From Anaerolineae bacterium (GTDB lineage Bacteria; Chloroflexota; Anaerolineae; Aggregatilineales; UBA3940): a DNA stretch of 12,408 bases. Both the position numbers and the translations under genes were made by a program. The DNA is taken from positions 1 through 12,408 of the forward strand of contig JAFGNO010000082.1 of assembly GCA_016926985.1 (NCBI GenBank), written 5' to 3'. The notes below the pieces were generated by a model. It did not search any database, had not been told where the DNA came from, and saw only the letters and a list, made by a program, of their open reading frames with translations. Positions 1 to 5,647 of the stretch are shown piece after piece (the first letter of the stretch is position 1; the number at the start of each line of letters is the position of its first letter).

Positions 1-288
1 AAAACTGACCAGCCCTGCGGTTACAAAGATACCCCACCCGATCCGTTCAGGCAGGAAAGCCAGCGGCACCAGTGGCAGAAGGCCCCAGGGGGCATTGAAA
101 AATCCTTCGTTACGAAATGGGTTGCCGGTGATCAACAGTTCGCGGGCAGCAGGGCGATACACATCCTTGAAATCCGGGCCCACGGGAAGGAACAGCGCAG
201 TTGAGCCAGCGACCATCACAGCCGCCAACCCAATCAGGACGACAACCACCCACCAGCGTTCACCAAGACGATCTTTGGTTGCCTGCAA
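1..288 (-). CDS. N-terminal part of a GT87/DUF2029-like membrane glycosyltransferase (partial)
   Basis: The gene runs off the left edge; 96 residues are visible. It opens with a short basic segment, then a membrane helix at about residues 12-35 (from WWVVVV). Next comes a loop beginning GPDFKDVYRPAARELL, then FFNAPWGLLPLVPLAFLPER leading into a second hydrophobic stretch. The order acidic loop 'PDF..Y..AAR.LL..G.P', then 'N.PW..L.L.PLA.LP', is typical of GT87/DUF2029 polyprenyl-phosphate-dependent mannosyltransferase-like proteins (GT-C fold, many membrane helices). The substrate cannot be judged. There is no ATG near the N-terminus. The best start is TTG at 288, with GGAGG at 300-304 placed 11 bases upstream. 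The frame is open all the way back to the dnaJ stop at 361-363, so a start further upstream cannot be excluded. It follows dnaJ by 72 bases on the same strand with no visible terminator, so co-transcription with the heat-shock operon is likely. Family assignment is moderately sure. Confidence 0.6.
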   Translation of the reverse strand, partial: MQATKDRLGERWWVVVVLIGLAAVMVAGSTALFLPVGPDFKDVYRPAARELLITGNPFRNEGFFNAPWGLLPLVPLAFLPERIGWGIFVTAGLVSF

Positions 289-360
289 GGTGCGAACATC
301 CTCCCTGCTGTGGAAACGTTTTATCCTGGAATAGACACCTGGATCAACTGAACCCGGCTG

Positions 361-1518
361 CTATTCACCGCCCAGCCAGTCTATCACCCGGTCGAAAAAT
401 CCCTTCTGGCTGACAGGTGGGATCACCGCCTCGCCAAGCGTCTCTCCAAGGTCCAGGAGCAGCTCCTGCTGGCGTTTGTTGAGGTTCTTGGGGATCAACA
501 CCTCGACCATGACCTGGAGATCGCCGGATCCCCCATGGCTGCCATCCCGCCGGAGACGGGGAACGCCATAACCCTTGATCACAAAAACCTCTCCAGACTG
601 GGTCCCCGCAGGGACCGAAAGCTCCGTCTCTGCTTCGCCATCCGGGGTGAGAATAGGAACCATCAAGGCATGACCAAGCGCCGCCTGCGCCATATTGATC
701 TGCAATTTAATAAAAAGGTCGTCTCCCCGGCGGAGGAAGTATTCATGGGGACGAACTGACACAACAATATAGAGATTGCCCGGCGGCCCCCCATTCACAC
801 CTGGCTCGCCTTCACTGCTGATCCGTATCTGCGTAGACTGATCAACACCGGCTGGAATACTCACCCGCAACTGGCGGGTCTTCCTGATGGCACCTCTTCC
901 CCGACATTCCGTGCATGGAGAGGTTATTTGCTCTCCACTGCCATTGCAGTCCGGACAGGTAGTAATATTGACCATCTGGCCCAGAAAGGTATTGCGAACG
1001 TTGCGGACTTCCCCGGTGCCCTGGCAGGTAGAGCATCTGACCGGCGATGTCCCCGGTTCTGCGCCTGACCCACTGCAACGTTCACAGGATACCGTTCGCT
1101 CGAATTCAATATCACGCTCGGTGCCAAAAACAGCCTCTTCGAATGAGATGGTCAGCCGATACTGGAGATCCTGACCACGACGTGGCGCTCGCCGCGTCGA
1201 CCCACGCGAGGACCGGAACGCCCCGCCAAAAAACTCGTCGAAGATGTCGCTGAATCCACCAAATCCCGCGAAGGGATCGCCGCCCATCTGCCCGTTGACA
1301 GCCGAATGGCCAAACCGGTCATACGCAGCCCGTTTCTGCTGATCGCTCAGGACTTCGTAGGCCTCGTTAATTTCCTTAAACCGCTCAGCAGCATCAGATT
1401 CCTGGCTTACGTCCGGGTGATACTGGCGCGCCTTTCGCCGGAATGCCTTTTTGATGTCATCCTGAGATGTACCACGAGGAACGCCTAATACCTCGTAGTA
1501 GTCACGTTTGCTTGCCAT
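361..1518 (-). CDS. dnaJ: Chaperone DnaJ (Hsp40), type I
   Basis: Co-chaperone that delivers unfolded clients to DnaK and stimulates its ATPase through the J domain; cytoplasmic. The 385 residues carry every type I part in order. The J domain is at about 1-70, with HPD at 34-36. A Gly/Phe-rich stretch lies at about 79-105 (DPFAGFGGFSDIFDEFFGG). The zinc domain has four CxxCxGxG repeats starting at C145, C162, C188 and C202. The C-terminal substrate-binding and dimerisation domain covers about 210-345. Length is normal for the family. The ATG at 1518 begins the conserved MASKRDYYEVLGV; its ribosome binding site is weak (GGTGA a few bases upstream). The gap to dnaK is 147 bases, larger than normal for tight coupling, and it contains a strong hairpin and a possible separate promoter. 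The stop is TAG. No missing key residue. Confidence 0.98.
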   Translation of the reverse strand: MASKRDYYEVLGVPRGTSQDDIKKAFRRKARQYHPDVSQESDAAERFKEINEAYEVLSDQQKRAAYDRFGHSAVNGQMGGDPFAGFGGFSDIFDEFFGGAFRSSRGSTRRAPRRGQDLQYRLTISFEEAVFGTERDIEFERTVSCERCSGSGAEPGTSPVRCSTCQGTGEVRNVRNTFLGQMVNITTCPDCNGSGEQITSPCTECRGRGAIRKTRQLRVSIPAGVDQSTQIRISSEGEPGVNGGPPGNLYIVVSVRPHEYFLRRGDDLFIKLQINMAQAALGHALMVPILTPDGEAETELSVPAGTQSGEVFVIKGYGVPRLRRDGSHGGSGDLQVMVEVLIPKNLNKRQQELLLDLGETLGEAVIPPVSQKGFFDRVIDWLGGE

Positions 1519-1560
1519 ATGCTGTCACCATTACAGTATTTCGAGCTAAAAAACATGTAG

Positions 1561-1589
1561 ATTATAGCGCACCTGTGGGTTTATCCGAA
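1561..1589 (-). promoter_or_regulatory. Candidate internal promoter for dnaJ
   Basis: Read on the minus strand, 1561-1566 is a perfect TATAAT. Seventeen bases upstream is TTCGGA (1584-1589), which matches only three of six -35 consensus positions. Transcription would start near 1554, giving a leader of about 36 bases before the dnaJ ATG at 1518. The box sits just downstream (in the reading direction) of the hairpin at 1605-1640. This is the place for a promoter that would supply dnaJ independently of the CIRCE-controlled transcript. The weak -35 keeps confidence moderate. Confidence 0.45.
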
Positions 1590-1604
1590 TAACACGTCAA
1601 GACG

Positions 1605-1640
1605 ACATGGGCCAGCCAAAGTTATCGGGCTGGCCCATGT
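1605..1640 (-). promoter_or_regulatory. dnaK-dnaJ intergenic hairpin (perfect inverted repeat)
   Basis: Arms 1605-1617 (ACATGGGCCAGCC) and 1628-1640 are exactly complementary over 13 bp, with a 10-base loop. The arm begins 25 bases after the dnaK stop codon. In the minus-strand reading direction the stem is followed by TCGTCTTGACG rather than a T run, so it is not a canonical intrinsic terminator. It could be a partial terminator, a processing site, or a 3'-end stabiliser that keeps dnaK mRNA more abundant than dnaJ mRNA. The structure is seen directly; the role is inferred. Confidence 0.7.
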
Positions 1641-1665
1641 ATTCAGTTACAGATCGGGCGAAACG

Positions 1666-3561
1666 TCAGTCTTCTACAACCTCGCCATCAATGAAATCGT
1701 CTTCACCGGCAGCACCAGTGTCTTCGCCGCCCATATCCTCGGCTCCAGGCATTCCGCCTGTCTGCTCATACATCTGAGCGCCGAGTGATTGGATCTGCTG
1801 CACAAGCTCATCAGTCAGGCGTTGTATGCGATCGGTATCATCGCTTTCTAAAACCTCACGCACTGCATCGGCCTTTTCCTGAGTGTCCTTCACAGCCTGC
1901 TCTGGAAGTTTATCGCCATAGTCTCTGATCAACTTCTCGGCTGAGTAAACTGCGCTGTCCGCCTCATTGCGCACCACCTGAAATTCCTTGCGCTTCTCAT
2001 CCTCCGCAGCGTGCTTCTTGGCTTCCTCAACCATCTTGTCAATTTCGTTCTCTGAGAGGCCGCTTGATGCGGTAATGGTGATGCTCTGTTCGCGCCCGGT
2101 TGCTTTGTCCCTGGCTGACACGTTCAGGATGCCGTCGGCGTCTATGTCAAACTTCACCTCAATCTGCGGGATGCCACGCGGCGCCGGCGGAATGCCATCC
2201 AGGATAAACTTACCCAGCGTCTTGTTGTCAGCCGCCATCGGGCGCTCACCCTGCACCACATGGATCTCGACCTGTGTTTGGCCATCAGCTGCCGTGCTGA
2301 AGATCTGGCTCTTGGAAACCGGGATGGTGGTGTTCCGCTCAATGAGCGGGGTCGCCACACCCCCCAGGGTCTCGATGCTCAGGGTCAATGGAGTAACATC
2401 AAGCAGCAGGATATCTTTGACATCCCCGCCGAGTACGCCAGCCTGAATGGCCGCGCCTAGGCCAACGACCTCATCAGGGTTGACACCCTTATGCGGCTCT
2501 CTTCCGAAGAAATTCTTGACTGCTTCCTGAACCGCAGGCATACGGGTCATGCCACCTACCAGTATGACCTCATCAATTTCGGCAACACCAAGGCCAGCAT
2601 CCTTCAAAGCCTGCTTGCAGGGGTCAATGGATCGCTGAATCAGGTCTTCAACAAGCTGTTCCAACTTTGCGCGAGACAGGTTGATCTGAAGGTGTTTTGG
2701 CCCGGATGCATCCGCCGTAATGTATGGCAGGCTGATCTCCGTCTCGATCTTGGTTGAAAGTTCCATCTTTGCAGCTTCTGCTGACTCTTTCAGGCGCTGG
2801 AGAGCCGGTTTATCATTTCTCAAGTCGATGCCCTGCTCGCGCAGGAACTCATCTGCCAGCCAGTTGATAATCCGCTCGTCAAAGTCATCGCCGCCCAGGA
2901 ATGTGTCACCGTTGGTGGAACGCACCTCAAAAACGCCTTCGCCAACATCAAGGATGCTGATATCAAAGGTGCCACCGCCCAGGTCGTATACCGCAATGGT
3001 CTCGTCGTTTTTCCTGTCCAGCCCATAGGCCAGTGACGACGCAGTTGGCTCATTAATAATCCGGAGTACATCCAGCCCGGCAATCCGTCCCGCGTCCTTG
3101 GTTGCCTGACGCTGGCTGTCATTGAAATAGGCCGGAACGGTGATGACAGCCTGCGTGACTTCTTCTCCCAGGTATGCTTCAGCATCTGCCTTGATTTTTT
3201 GCAGGACCATCGCCGAGATTTCCGGGGGCGAGTACTCTTTCCCCGCCAGCACGACACGCACATCACCATTCGAGGCTTTGGTCATCTTATATGACACCAT
3301 CTCCCTGCCCCGCTTGCTCATGGGATCGTCGTACTTGCGTCCCATAAAACGCTTGATGGAGTAGATGGTATTTTCAGGGTTAACCACAGCCTGCCGCCGG
3401 GCAACCTGCCCGACCAGGCGTTCCCCATTCTTGTCAACAGCAACAACTGATGGGAACAAACGCCCACCCTCAGCAGATGGGATGATGGTAGGTTCTCCAC
3501 CCTCCATGACTGCTGCAACTGAGTTGGTAGTCCCCAGATCGATTCCAATAATCTTGCCCAT
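1666..3561 (-). CDS. dnaK: Chaperone DnaK (Hsp70)
   Basis: ATP-dependent Hsp70 chaperone that binds exposed hydrophobic segments and folds or holds clients together with DnaJ and GrpE; cytoplasmic. The 631 residues are full length. The nucleotide-binding domain spans about 1-383, with the phosphate-1 motif IGIDLGTTNS at 5-14, the phosphate-2 motif VYDLGGGTFD at 191-200, and VILVGGMTRMP at 332-342. The interdomain linker ILLLDVTPL is at 384-392. The beta-sandwich substrate-binding domain runs to about 500, and the helical lid covers 505-600. The acidic, Gly-rich tail ends DGEVVED, resembling the usual EEVD-type tails of bacterial DnaK. The segment around 78-110 retains the extra block seen in E. 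coli-type DnaK and shorter in many Gram-positive forms. The start ATG at 3561 follows a purine-rich GGGAGAG about nine bases upstream. It is the third gene of the operon, 75 bases after grpE. No anomalies. Confidence 0.99.
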   Translation of the reverse strand: MGKIIGIDLGTTNSVAAVMEGGEPTIIPSAEGGRLFPSVVAVDKNGERLVGQVARRQAVVNPENTIYSIKRFMGRKYDDPMSKRGREMVSYKMTKASNGDVRVVLAGKEYSPPEISAMVLQKIKADAEAYLGEEVTQAVITVPAYFNDSQRQATKDAGRIAGLDVLRIINEPTASSLAYGLDRKNDETIAVYDLGGGTFDISILDVGEGVFEVRSTNGDTFLGGDDFDERIINWLADEFLREQGIDLRNDKPALQRLKESAEAAKMELSTKIETEISLPYITADASGPKHLQINLSRAKLEQLVEDLIQRSIDPCKQALKDAGLGVAEIDEVILVGGMTRMPAVQEAVKNFFGREPHKGVNPDEVVGLGAAIQAGVLGGDVKDILLLDVTPLTLSIETLGGVATPLIERNTTIPVSKSQIFSTAADGQTQVEIHVVQGERPMAADNKTLGKFILDGIPPAPRGIPQIEVKFDIDADGILNVSARDKATGREQSITITASSGLSENEIDKMVEEAKKHAAEDEKRKEFQVVRNEADSAVYSAEKLIRDYGDKLPEQAVKDTQEKADAVREVLESDDTDRIQRLTDELVQQIQSLGAQMYEQTGGMPGAEDMGGEDTGAAGEDDFIDGEVVED

Positions 3562-3595
3562 TGTTTTCGTCTCTCCCTTTTTTCGTTTAGTAGTT

Positions 3596-3624
3596 ATGAT
3601 AGGTATGAATAAATTTCAATTGAA
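3596..3624 (-). promoter_or_regulatory. Weak candidate promoter between grpE and dnaK
   Basis: In the AT-rich 75-base gap, the minus strand reads TTCAAT (3619-3624), 17 bases, then TATCAT (3596-3601), with three and five consensus matches respectively. Transcription would start about 28 bases before the dnaK ATG and would leave its ribosome binding site intact. AT-rich gaps give such matches by chance, so this is only a candidate for extra dnaK expression. Confidence 0.25.
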
Positions 3625-3636
3625 TTGATCGCAACC

Positions 3637-4221
3637 CTATGCTGCCACAACCACCATAGAGGGTCGCAGCACTTTTTCGCCAATCAGGTACCCTTTGCGG
3701 ATCACCTCAACAACTGTGCCCGATTCAACGCCCGGCTCTTCGCGCTGCATGACTGCATCGTGCATCATGGGGGCAAAAGGCTGGCCTAAAGCCTCAATCT
3801 CCGTGACATTAAACTCGGTCAGCAGGTTCTGGAGCTTACGATAAATGAGCGCAATCCCACCCGCCCATTCGAGACTGGCTATATCATCGCTCTGGCTGTT
3901 CATTGCCAGGTCAAAGTCGTCTAATACGGGCAGTAGTGCCAGGATTACATCCCCACGGAGCGTGTTTGCAAGGGTTTCCCGCTCACGCTCCATGCGTTTT
4001 TTATAATTGGCGAGTTCTGCTCTGGCCCGCTGCCAGCCATCGAGATATTCAGCGGCCTGAGCCTCCAACTCTGCCAGAATCTGCTCCACATCGCGCTCTT
4101 CTTCAAACGCGCTGACAGCATCAATAACCTGTTCAGTTTCTGCTTCACCCTCTTGTGCTGGGGCCGGTTTGTGTTCGGTGTCAGATTTGTCAAGTTCATC
4201 GTCATGTTGATTTTTGCTCAT
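3637..4221 (-). CDS. grpE: Nucleotide exchange factor GrpE
   Basis: GrpE is the dimeric exchange factor that releases ADP, and hence substrate, from DnaK; it also acts as a thermosensor in several bacteria. Using the ATG at 4221 the protein has 194 residues. It has a charged, disordered N-terminus (1-45), a long coiled coil (about 45-95, including ELANYKKR at 69-76), the four-helix-bundle region with LLPVLDDFDLAM at 97-108, and the C-terminal beta wing VVEVIRKGYLIGEKVLRPSM at 170-189. A GTG two codons earlier (4227) is in frame. However, the Shine-Dalgarno-like GAGGTGA overlaps that GTG and is correctly spaced only for the ATG, so I chose the ATG. It lies 136 bases after hrcA and 75 bases before dnaK, in the standard hrcA-grpE-dnaK order. 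Confidence 0.97.
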   Translation of the reverse strand: MSKNQHDDELDKSDTEHKPAPAQEGEAETEQVIDAVSAFEEERDVEQILAELEAQAAEYLDGWQRARAELANYKKRMERERETLANTLRGDVILALLPVLDDFDLAMNSQSDDIASLEWAGGIALIYRKLQNLLTEFNVTEIEALGQPFAPMMHDAVMQREEPGVESGTVVEVIRKGYLIGEKVLRPSMVVVAA

Positions 4222-4357
4222 GCTCACCTCGTTGTTGGTTGTTTAAACAAGGGCTCGACTGAAATTGTAACCAGTCACTGTAAGATCAATGTTAGATTCT
4301 ACACACTTCAAAGAGCATTCTGATGGAATTCTTATGCGGACAGAGTCCAGGCACCAA

Positions 4358-5446
4358 TCAACCCTCACCGTAGATACCGATCAGCAGATCGTTCATCAAA
4401 CCGGCAACATACCTTACAGTAGAAATCGCCCGTCCATAATGCAGGCGTGTTGGCCCAAGCAGGCCAAGCGCACCAGAGGTTGTCCCAAATCCATATCGCG
4501 ACAGGATCATGCTGGTGTGGCTTAACTCCTCCCACCGGCCCTCGCCTGCAATCATCACCTGGACGCCCTCTGTGCCCGGTGACAGCGCCTCTGCAAGTAT
4601 CTCTTCCAGCAGGCTCTGTTCCTCCAGCAGGTGGAGAGTCTGGCGCGCACCGATGGCATCCACATCGACCAGGGCACGGGCAGCCTCCTCCCGTTCTTCA
4701 GGCGTCACGTCCAACCGACTGGCCTGGTATTCCGGATCAAGCACATTGATCAGCCCGTCGACATATACCATCCGGTACAATTGATGGGCGCGGTCGAGCA
4801 GGTCTGCCGCCAGTTCCATTACTTCCTGTTCCAGGGTTTGCTGCTGGGAGGCCCTGCTGCGGATCCATTTCCCATCTCTACCAGCACACAGCAAATTGAT
4901 CCGCTGGGCTACTTCGCTTAAGACCTCTTGATTGACCGGCTCAGAGAGCGAAAGCATCTGCTGTCGCACAGTCCCCCCCTCAAGCACAAGCACCATCAGG
5001 ACCATCCGCCCCTGTGTGCAGATCAGCTCAAGGTGTTTGAACTTTGCTTCCAGGCTTTTGGGCGTGGTAACCAGCGAGGCAGTCCGGGCCGTTTTGGCCA
5101 GGATCGAAGCTGCCAGCCTCGGCCATTCATCAACATTCACCCCTGCCTGATGAAACTGGTGGCGAATGGTTCGCCGCTCGGCTGCACCCAGTTCAACAAT
5201 ATCAAGCTGCCGCTGGACAAAATACCGGTACCCGTCTTCACTGGGCACGCGCCCTGCAGATGTATGCGGGGCATAGATCAGGCCTGCTTCCTCCAGCGCA
5301 ACCATGTCATTCCGAACTGTGGCAGAACTGACATCCAGGTTGTAACGACTCACCAACACCTTTGAGCTGACCGGGTTGGGAACACGCACGTATTCCCGGA
5401 CAATCAGGCTCAGAACATATTCCTGACGGCTGGTTAATTCTGCCAA
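4358..5446 (-). CDS. hrcA: Heat-inducible transcription repressor HrcA
   Basis: HrcA dimers bind the CIRCE operator and repress class I heat-shock genes; the GroEL chaperonin helps keep HrcA active, so heat stress that occupies GroEL relieves repression. The 362 residues show the N-terminal winged-helix domain (LTSRQEYVLSLIVREYV at 4-20), then SSATVRNDMVALEEAGLI at 40-57 and HTSAGRVPSEDGYRYFV at 61-77. The GAF-like central domain follows, and the C-terminal hallmark GALGLLGPTRLHYGRAI is at 325-341. The start is TTG at 5446, supported by GGGAGGGGG immediately upstream and by agreement with the family N-terminus; there is no ATG that preserves the DNA-binding domain. It is the first gene of its operon and is preceded by a perfect CIRCE element, so it is autoregulated. 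The 136-base gap to grpE holds no convincing terminator. Confidence 0.98.
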   Translation of the reverse strand: MAELTSRQEYVLSLIVREYVRVPNPVSSKVLVSRYNLDVSSATVRNDMVALEEAGLIYAPHTSAGRVPSEDGYRYFVQRQLDIVELGAAERRTIRHQFHQAGVNVDEWPRLAASILAKTARTASLVTTPKSLEAKFKHLELICTQGRMVLMVLVLEGGTVRQQMLSLSEPVNQEVLSEVAQRINLLCAGRDGKWIRSRASQQQTLEQEVMELAADLLDRAHQLYRMVYVDGLINVLDPEYQASRLDVTPEEREEAARALVDVDAIGARQTLHLLEEQSLLEEILAEALSPGTEGVQVMIAGEGRWEELSHTSMILSRYGFGTTSGALGLLGPTRLHYGRAISTVRYVAGLMNDLLIGIYGEG

Positions 5447-5458
5447 ACCCCCTCCCGA

Positions 5459-5485
5459 TTAGCACTCTTCCCCGGAGAGTGCTAA
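5459..5485 (-). promoter_or_regulatory. CIRCE operator (HrcA binding site)
   Basis: The arms TTAGCACTC (5459-5467) and GAGTGCTAA (5477-5485) are separated by exactly nine bases and match the classical CIRCE consensus at all 18 arm positions. The element lies between the hrcA promoter and its Shine-Dalgarno, starting about nine bases past the expected transcription start, so HrcA would block initiation or early elongation. No second copy was seen upstream of grpE, dnaK or dnaJ, so the whole operon appears to depend on this single site. Confidence 0.97.
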
Positions 5486-5500
5486 TAATGCCATTTTGAG

Positions 5501-5530
5501 ATCGTAACACGCCCGACTCGTGCTTGTCAA
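5501..5530 (-). promoter_or_regulatory. SigA-type promoter of the hrcA-grpE-dnaK-dnaJ operon
   Basis: On the minus strand, TTGACA (5525-5530, perfect -35) is followed after 18 bases by TACGAT (5501-5506, four of six -10 matches). Predicted initiation falls near 5494, just ahead of the CIRCE operator. This is the usual vegetative-sigma promoter plus CIRCE arrangement, as opposed to a heat-shock sigma factor promoter. Confidence 0.8.
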
Positions 5531-5588
5531 CTTTGCGGGATTCTGCTTCAAACCCGCTTCATCCACATGGCGCGCGAGCCCGCACTTA

Positions 5589-5597
5589 TGGTAGAAT
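5589..5597 (+). promoter_or_regulatory. Candidate extended -10 promoter for the sensor kinase gene
   Basis: TGGTAGAAT (5589-5597) combines the TGn extension with TAGAAT, five of six matches to TATAAT. No -35 of quality is present 16-18 bases upstream, which is acceptable for an extended -10 promoter. Initiation near 5604 would give a leader of about 44 bases before the ATG at 5648. It fires away from the hrcA promoter, and the two -10 boxes are less than 100 bases apart. Confidence 0.45.
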
Positions 5598-5647
5598 GAC
5601 TCAATTGCCATCACACGAACAGATTGAATTCAGGCACAGGACAGGAC

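Noticed and set aside
361..363. Readthrough of the dnaJ TAG into the downstream frame
   Set aside because: DnaJ ends at its normal family length, the codons between are not domain-like, and a ribosome binding site plus TTG start explains the downstream gene.
1561..1600. TTGACG (1595-1600) as -35 partner of the TATAAT at 1561-1566
   Set aside because: The spacing is 28 bases, far beyond the 16-18 that RNA polymerase tolerates.
1988..2446. Plus-strand open frame of 152 codons within dnaK
   Set aside because: It is antisense to the conserved substrate-binding domain of dnaK, with low-complexity Ser-rich composition and no ribosome binding site; it is a shadow of the coding strand.
4239..4250. 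12-base palindrome TTGTTTAAACAA upstream of grpE
   Set aside because: Short and AT-rich, it occurs easily by chance, and I see no second copy or known regulator to link to it.
4264..4289. TACAAT (4264-4269, minus strand) with TTGATC (4284-4289) as a grpE promoter
   Set aside because: The spacer is only 14 bases and no better -35 is present, so support is too weak to list it.
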